Assembly: GCA_029245725.1 (NCBI GenBank)
Contig: JAQWOT010000148.1
Span: forward strand, 1-50,917
Direction: 5' to 3'
Origin: SAR324 cluster bacterium
GTDB lineage: Bacteria; SAR324; NAC60-12
Length of the DNA: 50,917 nucleotides
The translations under genes were made by a program, and so were the position numbers. Each line of letters starts with the position of its first letter. Within the stretch, counting starts at the first letter, position 1. This document shows, in pieces, positions 1 through 7,031 of this stretch. The notes under the pieces are model-generated. The model ran no database searches. It was not told the origin of the DNA and saw only the letters and a program-made list of their open reading frames with translations.

Positions 1-210
1 GGTGTTGCTACAGATGTCGCTGCTGGCACAGATCATATCTGCTACCTAGAGAGTGGTGCTGTTACTTGTGTAGGCAGTAACTCAGCTGGACAGAGTACTG
101 TACCTACACTGAGCAAGACTCCAACTTCAGTTCACGCTGGCGCTGACTGGAGTTGCGCTGGATTTACTGATGGCACCTATACTTGCTGGGGAAGCAAGGC
201 TGGTTGGTAA
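1..210 (+). CDS. RCC1-repeat protein, C-terminal end (5' truncated by window edge)
   Basis: Reading frame 1 is open from the first base to the TAA at 208-210 and gives 69 residues. They contain two RCC1/BNR-type blade repeats with the pattern VxAGxDHxCxLxxGxVxCxGxNxxGQ, followed by VHAGADWSCAGFTDGTYTCWG. The Cys-rich form of this repeat is common in large secreted bacterial RCC1 proteins, where pairs of Cys lie on adjacent strands of the propeller. The start and any signal peptide lie outside the window. The function is unknown; a beta-propeller surface or secreted protein is the best description. A rho-independent terminator follows directly. Confidence 0.75.
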   Translation, partial: GVATDVAAGTDHICYLESGAVTCVGSNSAGQSTVPTLSKTPTSVHAGADWSCAGFTDGTYTCWGSKAGW

Positions 211-285
211 GAGTACAGACACGGCTTCCATAGTTCTCCTTGCTGCAGAACTGCTGTTATTCTGAAGCAATCTGACAACCTTTGA

Positions 286-321
286 AGCCCTGAATCACTA
301 CTCGTGGTCCAGGGCTTTTTT
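286..321 (+). terminator. Rho-independent terminator of the RCC1-repeat gene
   Basis: AGCCCTG at 286-292 pairs with CAGGGCT at 310-316, and the stem is followed by a run of T at 316-321. CAC/GTG inside the loop can extend the pairing. It lies 75 bp after the stop codon of the RCC1-repeat gene. Confidence 0.8.
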
Positions 322-624
322 GTTTATCCACAAACTCCCTCATCTGCCTTTCAGCCAGCTTCTCCCTATGGGAGTAGGAAAATTGCGTCTGGTCTAAACT
401 CACCGATTTGCAAATAAATTTGGATTCAACGTAGTCTGAAAACTGTCACCTAGCTTGGAGAGTTGAGAACACACAAGCCGTCGATGAGAGTTTTGTAAAG
501 ATAGAAATTGAGAGAAGAATGAAAAGCTTATCAGAATACGATCATTCTGCCTAAGGGCCACCTGATCTCTGAGACAGATGGTAAATGATCCAATGCTTTG
601 AAGACCGATCCAGAAAACGATTAT
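322..624. other. Intergenic stretch, nothing recognised
   Basis: I see no convincing open frame, RNA gene or repeat between the terminator and the thiP remnant. A short minus-strand frame reaching down to 551 is only the tail of the remnant reading on past the homology. Confidence 0.5.
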
Positions 625-1046
625 CTACTGAGCATGCAGACCGTTCGACCAGCAGAAACATGCCCACTGACATCGCCAGCGGAATGACACCACTTGCTGA
701 GGCTGGAAGGAAACGACAGCTCGACACGGCGAAATAGATCTCTAAAGGTAGGGTCCGTATCGTTTCATCAGCGATCATCAGGTTTGAATTGAGTTCTCCC
801 AATAAAAGCGCAAAAGCGAAACTAAAGACCTAGCAACTAGGTTGGTCACTGCCAAGGCCAGAGTACCATTTTCCAGAAACGTAGACGTGGGATATGAGGG
901 ATCTTCGATTCAGTGTGCCATTGAGCGCGAATGGCTCTCCCAGTGGCAGCACCAAGCGGAGCCAGTAGGGGCATCCCAGGATCACTTGCAATGGTGCAAC
1001 AATCCAAAAAAGGAAGCTACCCCACGATTTGCTGATGGATTCCTAC
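625..1046 (-). pseudogene. Decayed duplicate of the thiP 3' end
   Basis: The minus strand matches the last roughly 145 codons of the intact thiP at 2112-3776, in the same order and orientation. At protein level LGELNSNLMIADETIRTLPL here corresponds to LGELNSILMIADETVRTLPL in ThiP. At DNA level, stretches such as 900-923 (ATCTTCGATTCAGTGTGCCA) are identical. An in-frame TAG (minus strand, 832-830) interrupts the copy just before the conserved GELN segment, the reading frame is lost further upstream, and the 5' three quarters of the gene are absent. Divergence is too high for a recent duplication. It suggests an old tandem duplication or rearrangement of the thi locus followed by decay. Confidence 0.8.
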
Positions 1047-1574
1047 AGAGAATTTAAAATTCGAACCTACAGCAGTTAATTTTTACTAGAAGAATGCCTG
1101 ATGAGGAGAGCGCGAAGAAAGGAGAGAAGAAATCGTTGGCAAAGGACAAAAAAAAATGTGCTACAGTTAAATCAGCAGATATTCCGTCAGGATGTCTTGT
1201 TGTGTTGGGCCCCTGTATCCGTTGCCAAACCATCCGGATGCCGGGGCTTTTGCATTTGTATGTACGCAAAGTTGGATCGAGTTTTTACCAGTTTTTTATA
1301 TTTATAGTTCTACCTCTTCTGAGTGTCAATTATTTTTCAGACAACCCTAAAAAGAATAATTATTGAAATTCAATAATATATAAAATATTTTTTCAATCAG
1401 AAAGTCTGATTTAATCAATTTTTGTCATAATTTTTAAACAAAAATCGGACATAAAAGCAGTATTAAAAGAAAATTACAATTTAATCACTCATTTTAAAGC
1501 TGAGTTCCTAAAATTTCTTGTCACGTTTATGCGATAATTTTGGAGAATGAAAAATAAACGAGAAGAAAAAACAC
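1047..1574. other. AT-rich intergenic stretch, no gene supported
   Basis: Only short overlapping frames on both strands with no recognisable motif. A small perfect palindrome CATCCGGATG lies near 1232-1241. From about 1310 the sequence becomes very AT-rich, which could provide promoter-like DNA for the PAS stub that follows, but I cannot pick out a specific -35/-10 pair. Confidence 0.4.
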
Positions 1575-1760
1575 ATGAATCACATCAAGAGAATTCCAGA
1601 TTATACCAATCTCCTGGAAGAGCTAAGCTCCACGGAAACCTGGTATCTTGATCTAACTACCATGAAATTCCTAGAGGTGAGTGAGAAGACCTACGATATT
1701 TATGGAGTCGGTAAGGAAGCTCCGCCCAGCTACGAGGACTTTTTATTCAATTGTGGATAG
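1575..1760 (+). pseudogene. Truncated PAS-domain fragment
   Basis: A 61-residue frame starts at ATG 1575. Residues about 15-57 read LSSTETWYLDLTTMKFLEVS and then EKTYDIYGVGKE...SYEDFL. This is the N-terminal half of a PAS_3-like fold: the W-x-x-D-L-x-T strand, the S-x-x-x-x-x-I-Y-G turn and the start of the F-x-x-x-I-H-P-x-D helix. The frame stops exactly where IHPxD would be expected, and no kinase, GGDEF or other output domain follows. I read it as the leftover 5' end of a sensor gene. A genuine short PAS protein is less likely because the domain itself is incomplete. Confidence 0.5.
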
Positions 1761-1806
1761 AACCTCATCACTTTCAACAACCTGTCACTGAAACTCTCAA
1801 TCATAG

Positions 1807-2082
1807 GATCAGGCCCGCCTGTCAGTCAATTTCCCTGACACAATTCTGTGGGATGCAGTAAACTTAAATTTTGCAAACTTGGATATTTGGAGTCATGGAG
1901 ACCAAAGATCGACGCCACCATCTCGCAAAGGCACACTTCGCCTCCTGCGGTCACGTTGGCTCGGTCGGTTTCAGGTGTTTTACGACAAGGAAACCCAAAG
2001 ATCGACATGGCTACCTCTCAATGTTCTCACACTTTCTTGGGCAACAGTATTTTTCAGTCGGCAGATTGCTCAACTAAAATAG
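1807..2082 (+). pseudogene. Unrecognised coding remnant
   Basis: The frame is open from just after a TAG at 1804 to the TAG at 2080-2082 (about 91 codons). Its composition looks protein-like: SVNFPDTILWDAVNLNFANL, then a basic stretch, then WLGRFQVFYDKETQRSTWLP. It has no ATG; the only start candidate is a TTG at 1879. I do not recognise the family. It may be the C-terminal fragment of a lost gene. It sits where a thiQ might be expected downstream of thiP, but it runs on the opposite strand and shows no ATPase motif. The near-repeat CCAAAGATCGAC occurs twice in it. Confidence 0.25.
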
Positions 2083-2111
2083 TGACTTTTTTTAGTTATT
2101 TTCCAAAAAGA

Positions 2112-3776
2112 TTACTCTCTCAGCAGAGCAGTTCGTTCGACCAGCAAAAACAAGCCTACCGACATCGCCAGCAGAATAACTCCAACCGCAGAGGCCTGAT
2201 GGAAACGATAACCAGACAAAGCCGAATAGATCTCCAAGGGTAGCGTTCGTACTGTTTCATCAGCGATCATCAGGATGGAATTGAGTTCTCCCAAGGAGAG
2301 CGCAAAGGCAAACCCAAAGGCCAGCAGCAAGGTCGGTCGCAGCCAGGGCCAGAGGACAATCCTCCAGAAACGCAGACGTGGGATGCAAAGTATCTTCGAT
2401 TCAGTGTGCCACTGAGCGGGAATTGCCCTCCAAGTTGGTAGCACCAAGCGGAGCCAGTAAGGGCATCCCAGGATCGCATGCAAGGCAGCAGCAATCCAAA
2501 AAAGAGAGACACTCCCCGCAAGCCATGACTGGTTTAGATGAAACCAGGCCACCCCAAAGACCACCGTGGAAAAAGCCATCGGCAAGAGAATCAGCCCTTC
2601 CAATCCCGCTCTCAAGCGTAGCGGTACACGTTCCAACCAAATCAGCAGCCCAGCACCAAGGAGCGAAGCGAGCAGTGCGCTCGTCAACCCAATCCGAAAT
2701 GAATTCCACAAGGCGGAAAAGAAACGATTGTTCTCCCTCTCAGCAAAGAGAACTTGATAAGCATCCCAGGTAAAAGCATCTGCTTGTCTTAGGGAATCAA
2801 ACACGATGGCCAAAAGAGGACCAACCCCAAAAGTCAGTGCAGCTACCAACCAAGCCAAGCCCAGCCAGGCTTCGGGTCGTCTCAGTCGAAGTTGATCAGG
2901 AAGCCAGAGTCGGGGTAGTGACTGCTGTCGTATTGGACGCTGTTTGCGATGCTGCTTGAGCAGGAGCAACAAGGTGAAGATTGCCAGTCCAGACTGCAAG
3001 AGTGACAACACTGCAGCTCCTGAAAAATCCAAATCAATCCGTGCCAGTTGATAAATCAATACCTCGATCGTCGTGTGGCGGACACCTCCTCCCAACACTA
3101 GGATGATGGCAAAGCTGTTCAAGCAGAGTAAGAAGATCAGGGTGAAGGCTCCCAAAATCGAAGGAAGAATCAACGGCAGCGTCACAAGCAAGAAGTTGTA
3201 TAAGGGGGAATGACCAAGCATTCGTGCTGCCAGCGAATACTTTGCAGAGATTCTCTCCCATTGATCCCCAATCAGCCGCATCGCCAGTGGGAAGTTGTAA
3301 AAGACATGGCCCAGCAGGATCCCATTGAGTGAATAGAGGAATTGAACTGGAGGTTCTTTGAGCCCGAAGAGGGACATCAGCGCTTGGTTGACCCAACCCT
3401 GATTCCCAAAAAACAGGACCATCGCCAGCACTACTAAGATGGAGGGCAACAGGAATGGCAGGTAAGCAAAACGTTGCAGGGCCGCTCGTCCCGGGAAGTC
3501 ATAGCGAGTCAGCAGCCAAGCCCCGGGAAGGCCCAGCAGGATGGAAAGAACAGCACTCCAGAACGCCTGCTCCAAAGAGAATCCAAGAACTCGTAGGTTC
3601 CAGGGATCAGCTAAGAACTCCAACAGGTAGTCCAAGCGCAGAACCGAGACCCCGGGTTGGAGAGGGTCCTGACCACCCAGAAACAACAGCAGCGGCAAGT
3701 AAAATCCACCTACCAGCAACAGCATAGCCAGGATCTGCAAGAAGCCAGGAAGCAAACGCTCCAGGAGTTGGCTCAT
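2112..3776 (-). CDS. thiP: Thiamine ABC transporter permease ThiP
   Basis: A 554-residue membrane protein made of two fused binding-protein-dependent permease units, the arrangement of ThiP and FbpB-type permeases (E. coli ThiP is about 536 aa). Each half has about six hydrophobic segments and an EAA-type loop that would contact the ATPase. In the first half this is the LAARMLGHSPLYNF region (about 180-195); in the second it is the ESKILCIPRLRFWRI region (about 455-470). It begins 4 bp after the thiB stop, so it is translated from the same TPP-riboswitch-controlled message. No ATPase gene (thiQ) follows. Downstream lie only debris and a decayed second copy of this gene's 3' end. It would form the inner-membrane channel for thiamine or TPP uptake. 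Confidence 0.92.
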   Translation of the reverse strand: MSQLLERLLPGFLQILAMLLLVGGFYLPLLLFLGGQDPLQPGVSVLRLDYLLEFLADPWNLRVLGFSLEQAFWSAVLSILLGLPGAWLLTRYDFPGRAALQRFAYLPFLLPSILVVLAMVLFFGNQGWVNQALMSLFGLKEPPVQFLYSLNGILLGHVFYNFPLAMRLIGDQWERISAKYSLAARMLGHSPLYNFLLVTLPLILPSILGAFTLIFLLCLNSFAIILVLGGGVRHTTIEVLIYQLARIDLDFSGAAVLSLLQSGLAIFTLLLLLKQHRKQRPIRQQSLPRLWLPDQLRLRRPEAWLGLAWLVAALTFGVGPLLAIVFDSLRQADAFTWDAYQVLFAERENNRFFSALWNSFRIGLTSALLASLLGAGLLIWLERVPLRLRAGLEGLILLPMAFSTVVFGVAWFHLNQSWLAGSVSLFWIAAALHAILGCPYWLRLVLPTWRAIPAQWHTESKILCIPRLRFWRIVLWPWLRPTLLLAFGFAFALSLGELNSILMIADETVRTLPLEIYSALSGYRFHQASAVGVILLAMSVGLFLLVERTALLRE

Positions 3777-3780
3777 TTAC

Positions 3781-4794
3781 TCACTGCGCCATTGTCCGCG
3801 ACCAGCTTCGAAGCCACCGTTCATTGTTTTCCTCAATTTCTTCTGGGGAGAGAGTGAGCGTCTTGGCCGGACGCACCGCAGCTTGATAGGAATCTGGCAA
3901 GGCTTTTTCCGGCGCCACAGGGTACATCCAGTTGGTTAATGGAATCACATCCTGAAAGCCAGAGGTGAGCATGAAGTCAATGAATTCACGAGCTCGCTGT
4001 TGGTTCTTAGCGCCCTTGAGAATCCCTGCGAATTCAACCTGACGGAACATGCCCTCCAGAAAATCCAGTGCCTTGTAGCGCTCCGTCTGCTCATACTCTA
4101 CGTGGTAGGCTGGACTAGTGACGTAGCTTAGTACAATCGGCACCTCCCCCTTGGTGAACATGCCATAAGCTGAAGACCACCCGTCCGTGATCGTTAGCAG
4201 ATTCGGACGCAAACGATCCCAATATTCCAGATAGCCCTCTTCTCCATAAACCGCAACGGTCCAATGGAGCATTGACAAGCCAGGTGAGGAAGTTTTTGGG
4301 CTCTGAATCACGACCTTGCCTGCAAAACGTGGATCACTCAGATCAGCAAGACTCGTTGGTGGTGAGCTCAACCGTTCAGAGTCGTAGATAAAGGCAATGT
4401 ACCCATAGTCAAAGGGAGTGACACGGTATTCAGAATCAAGCCGCAGCTCTTCAGGAACACGATCCAGGTTGGGGGAGCGATACGGCTCCCAGAGATCATG
4501 CTTGAAAGACTTGGCCAGTTCACTGTCATTGACACCCAACAGCACATCCGCTTTGGGATTGGCTTTTTCCAGGATTGTCCGGCTCAGTAAAGAACCAGAG
4601 TCCCCAGGGGCGATCACTTGGACCTTGCAAGAACACTGTTCCTCAAAAGCCTTGAAGACCACAGGTCCTGGACCCCATTCAGTATTGAAGGAGTCATAGG
4701 TGTAGACCACTAGGTCTTGAGCAAATGCAGGCAGTGCAAGGGTCGTTAACAGTAGAATGCCGGCAAGCCAGCGAGATAGTTTTTGTTTGAGCAC
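3781..4794 (-). CDS. thiB: Thiamine-binding periplasmic protein ThiB
   Basis: A periplasmic solute-binding protein of the ThiB family. The mature N-terminus LVVYTYDSFNTEWGPGPVVF matches the family signature (VYTYDSF...WGPGP), followed by the C-x-C region near EEQCSCKV and the ADVLLGVND segment. The frame is open to an ATG at 4851, but I prefer GTG 4794. It gives a normal Sec signal (KQKLSRWLAGILLLTTLALPAFAQ), a GAGG box lies 9 nt upstream, and the ATG at 4851 falls inside a leader hairpin. The product is about 337 aa. It is first in the thiB-thiP operon behind a TPP riboswitch and delivers thiamine/TPP to ThiP. Confidence 0.92.
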   Translation of the reverse strand: MLKQKLSRWLAGILLLTTLALPAFAQDLVVYTYDSFNTEWGPGPVVFKAFEEQCSCKVQVIAPGDSGSLLSRTILEKANPKADVLLGVNDSELAKSFKHDLWEPYRSPNLDRVPEELRLDSEYRVTPFDYGYIAFIYDSERLSSPPTSLADLSDPRFAGKVVIQSPKTSSPGLSMLHWTVAVYGEEGYLEYWDRLRPNLLTITDGWSSAYGMFTKGEVPIVLSYVTSPAYHVEYEQTERYKALDFLEGMFRQVEFAGILKGAKNQQRAREFIDFMLTSGFQDVIPLTNWMYPVAPEKALPDSYQAAVRPAKTLTLSPEEIEENNERWLRSWSRTMAQ

Positions 4795-4835
4795 GAGCGT
4801 GTTCCTCAACAAGGAGTTGACAAAAAGTGAGTCTG

Positions 4836-4853
4836 GGTTGATGAAAATCAACC
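4836..4853 (-). promoter_or_regulatory. Leader hairpin between TPP riboswitch and thiB
   Basis: On the minus strand GGTTGAT-TTTC-ATCAACC is a perfect 7-bp stem with a tetraloop, and a weaker outer GTGA/TCAC pairing brings it up to TTTTTG. This could be the expression-platform terminator of the riboswitch. The U-run is short and offset from the inner stem, so the role is a guess. Confidence 0.35.
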
Positions 4854-4945
4854 ATCCTGAGTCACTGGATCACGCTTCGACGGGGAGAGATGCAAATAAT
4901 CGGAGATGCAGTACGCAGGCACTTGAGAAAGTGCAGCTGGAGGCA

Positions 4946-5023
4946 TCGTTTTCCTGCGCCGGCATTATCCGGATCAGGTTCCAAGGGTTTTCTCTCAGGC
5001 AGCCAAGCCACCACCCCTAACGA
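4946..5023 (-). promoter_or_regulatory. TPP (THI-box) riboswitch
   Basis: The minus strand carries the THI-box consensus elements in order: GTTAGGGGTG, then GCTGCCTGAGA, then ACCCTTGGAACCTGATCCGG and ATAATGCCGGCGCAGGAAAA. Short P1 arms CGTT/AACG close the structure. It lies about 150 nt upstream of the thiB start and would switch off thiBP when TPP is plentiful. This independently confirms that the operon transports thiamine and not iron or another ligand. Confidence 0.93.
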
Positions 5024-5032
5024 AGCCCTAAC

Positions 5033-5061
5033 AGAGTAATTTTGGACTTTTTGCTTGTCAA
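5033..5061 (-). promoter_or_regulatory. Predicted sigma70-type promoter for thiBP
   Basis: On the minus strand a perfect TTGACA (5061-5056) is followed after 17 bp by TACTCT (5038-5033), a weak -10. Transcription would start around 5026, immediately before the 5' end of the TPP riboswitch, which is where it should be. Confidence 0.55.
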
Positions 5062-5204
5062 TCTCCATGTTGAGTCCGACTACAAATTTTCCATTGCGCC
5101 TCCTCCAAGCTTCGTCTGCCTCGACTCTTTGCAGCATCTTCAGTATCACCCACCTCCCAAGAGTCTGTGAGCCCATTCACTCAAGTGTTTCATCGAGAAG
5201 AACC

Positions 5205-6011
5205 ATGACACTACAACAAAGGATCTGGGAGATCGTAGAGATGCACGAAACCCAGGAAGCCTACTGGTTTGATAAGTTCATCATCTCCCTGATTAGTCTG
5301 AACCTGATTGCCTTCGTTTTGGAAACTGATCCTGATCTAGCTGCCGAATTCGGTCATTGGTTCCGTACCTTTGACGCGATTTCCATTGGTATTTTTACGG
5401 TTGAATTGGCTGCTCGACTCTACGCTTGTCCATCCGAACAGCGATTTTCTGGCAAGTTCGGAAGGTTACGCTACCTATTCTCTCTACATGGATTGGTCGA
5501 TCTATTGGCAATTCTGCCCTTCTATCTGCAATTGATCTTCAGCTTCTTTGCCTTTGATGCTCGTTTCTTGAGAATTCTCAGGGTCCTGCGATTTTTGAAA
5601 GGCTTCCACTATTCACGGTCTCTACAACGGTTGACCCAGATTTTTGCTGGCAAATCAGAAGAGTTGCTCTCTTCACTGATCGTGATGCTCTCCCTGCTCT
5701 TTGTCACCTCGACCCTGATGTACTATGCAGAGCACGAAGCGCAACCGAATAAATTTGGTAGTATCATAGAGTCGATGTGGTGGGCCGTAGCGACGCTGAC
5801 CACCGTGGGCTATGGGGATGTCACTCCAATCACCAGCTTGGGGCGCTTCCTGGGCGCTGCTTCCGCAATCATTGGAATTGGCTTGTTTGCGATTCCCACC
5901 GGCATTCTAGCTGCCGGCTTTGCAGAGCCTAACGATCCCATGGAGTCTAAAGAAATCGAAAAGAAGCCTTCCCACAAAGTCTGCCAACACTGTGGACAGA
6001 CACTGGATTGA
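5205..6011 (+). CDS. Voltage-gated-type potassium channel, paralogue 1
   Basis: A 268-aa six-transmembrane ion channel. S1-S3 occupy about residues 22-110. S4 has arginines at every third position (R120, R123, R126, R129), the voltage-sensor pattern. The pore loop TLTTVGYGD (197-205) is the canonical K+ selectivity filter, followed by S6 (about 212-238). The short C-terminal tail ends in a C-x-x-C-like motif (VCQHCG) that could bind a metal. The frame is open further upstream, but ATG 5205 has a purine-rich GAGAAG upstream, starts right at the family's N-terminus, and keeps the gene clear of the divergent thiB promoter. A close paralogue follows 34 bp downstream, so the two are likely co-transcribed and may co-assemble. 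Confidence 0.85.
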   Translation: MTLQQRIWEIVEMHETQEAYWFDKFIISLISLNLIAFVLETDPDLAAEFGHWFRTFDAISIGIFTVELAARLYACPSEQRFSGKFGRLRYLFSLHGLVDLLAILPFYLQLIFSFFAFDARFLRILRVLRFLKGFHYSRSLQRLTQIFAGKSEELLSSLIVMLSLLFVTSTLMYYAEHEAQPNKFGSIIESMWWAVATLTTVGYGDVTPITSLGRFLGAASAIIGIGLFAIPTGILAAGFAEPNDPMESKEIEKKPSHKVCQHCGQTLD

Positions 6012-6045
6012 AATAGATCGCCATCAATCAGTAGAGGAATTGACA

Positions 6046-6867
6046 ATGGATAAAGAAGTCAAAAAGCGGCAGCAGCTGATCTGGAGAATCCTGGAAAACC
6101 ATGAGACACCCGTTGGCATGTGGGTGGATCGGCTGGTGATCGTTCTGATCGGACTGGACCTGCTGATCTACGTGCTGGAAACGGACAGTGAGTTCGAAGC
6201 AGAATACGGGGACACCTTCTTCTGGTTTGATGCCTTTTCCGTCACTATTTTCATCTTAGAATTTTTGCTCCGACTTTACGCCTGCCCAGCTGTCACCAAG
6301 TTCGCAAGTCAGGATGGGCGCATCCGCTACTTACTGACCCCCTATGCCTTGATGGATTTTTTGGCAATCCTACCCTTCTTTCTGCACGGCATTGCCGATA
6401 TACGGTTTTTACGAATACTTCGCTTGCTTCGCATCTATCGGCGATTTCATTACGCAAGAGCCTTCGATGATCTCAAGAGAACACTCCGAGAAAAATTACT
6501 GGAAATCGCAAAGTCATTGTTTGTGATGATTTGTCTGCTCTTTGTTATATCCAGCATGATGTACTATGCGGAACGTCATGAAAATCCAGAGGCGTTTGGA
6601 AGCATCCTCAGAGTCATGTCTTGGGCTGTCAGCACACCATTTACAGTAGGATTTGGCGGAGCTACCCCAACGAGTTTCCTTGGTCAATTGTTAGGCTCTC
6701 TCGTGGCACTTCTTGGTATCGGTGTCTTTGCGGTACCCTCTGGAATCGTTGCATCTGCATACTTCGAAACAAGAAGAAATTCACCTGAGCCTGTTTTAAG
6801 TGCAAAAGAATCGATGGAGGAACCCAATGATAATGAGGGAACCAAACACGCTGCCAACTTTCATTAG
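6046..6867 (+). CDS. Potassium-channel-like protein, paralogue 2, altered filter
   Basis: A 273-aa paralogue of the upstream channel, collinear along its length. S4 retains R120, R123, R126, R129 and then RR132-133. The pore differs at key positions: where paralogue 1 has TTVGYGD (199-205), this protein has FTVGFGG. Thus Thr199 is Phe, Tyr203 is Phe and the Asp205 that follows the filter is Gly; the pore-helix WW pair is SW. GFG filters exist in some K+ channels (for example EAG/HERG), but losing the Asp too is unusual. It may be a modulatory subunit or have changed selectivity. ATG 6046 is chosen because GAGGAA lies 7 nt upstream; the open frame before it overlaps paralogue 1. Confidence 0.8.
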   Translation: MDKEVKKRQQLIWRILENHETPVGMWVDRLVIVLIGLDLLIYVLETDSEFEAEYGDTFFWFDAFSVTIFILEFLLRLYACPAVTKFASQDGRIRYLLTPYALMDFLAILPFFLHGIADIRFLRILRLLRIYRRFHYARAFDDLKRTLREKLLEIAKSLFVMICLLFVISSMMYYAERHENPEAFGSILRVMSWAVSTPFTVGFGGATPTSFLGQLLGSLVALLGIGVFAVPSGIVASAYFETRRNSPEPVLSAKESMEEPNDNEGTKHAANFH

Positions 6868-6970
6868 GATTCATAGATCATTTTGTAAATTCCTCTAACT
6901 TCAGTAACTGGACGCTATTCAGTTCTAATCTACTAAACATCTTTTTTTCATTTTCTCGATTTTTTGATTG

Positions 6971-7014
6971 CCAAAACCAGTTTCGGGTAATCTGCTTTCC
7001 GAAACCGGTTTTGG
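6971..7014. promoter_or_regulatory. Pair of LacI-family operators
   Basis: CCAAAACCAGTTTCGG at 6971-6986 and CCGAAACCGGTTTTGG at 6999-7014 are inverted copies of each other with one mismatch. Each has the AAAC-CG-GTTT type near-palindromic core typical of LacI/PurR-family operators. Centre-to-centre spacing is 28 bp, close to but not exactly an integral number of helical turns. They lie 18-61 bp before the LacI-family start codon, suggesting autoregulation. Confidence 0.65.
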
Positions 7015-7031
7015 CAACTCAATTAGCGATT

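Noticed and set aside
1054-1366. Overlapping short frames on both strands read as genes
   Set aside because: Lysine-rich or hydrophobic low-complexity translations without motifs, overlapping each other on opposite strands in an AT-rich spacer, and no ribosome-binding site.
1890-2010. Two copies of CCAAAGATCGAC as a CRISPR or regulatory repeat
   Set aside because: Only two short copies with no further units or regular spacing; likely chance or part of a decayed gene.
625-2560. thiP repeat as an insertion-sequence or integron repeat
   Set aside because: The repeated DNA is coding sequence of thiP in the same frame and orientation. No transposase, terminal inverted repeats or target-site duplication is seen.
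4795-4851. ATG 4851 as the thiB start
   Set aside because: It lies inside a leader hairpin downstream of the riboswitch and would put 19 extra residues before a normal signal peptide. GTG 4794 has a Shine-Dalgarno sequence and a normal signal.
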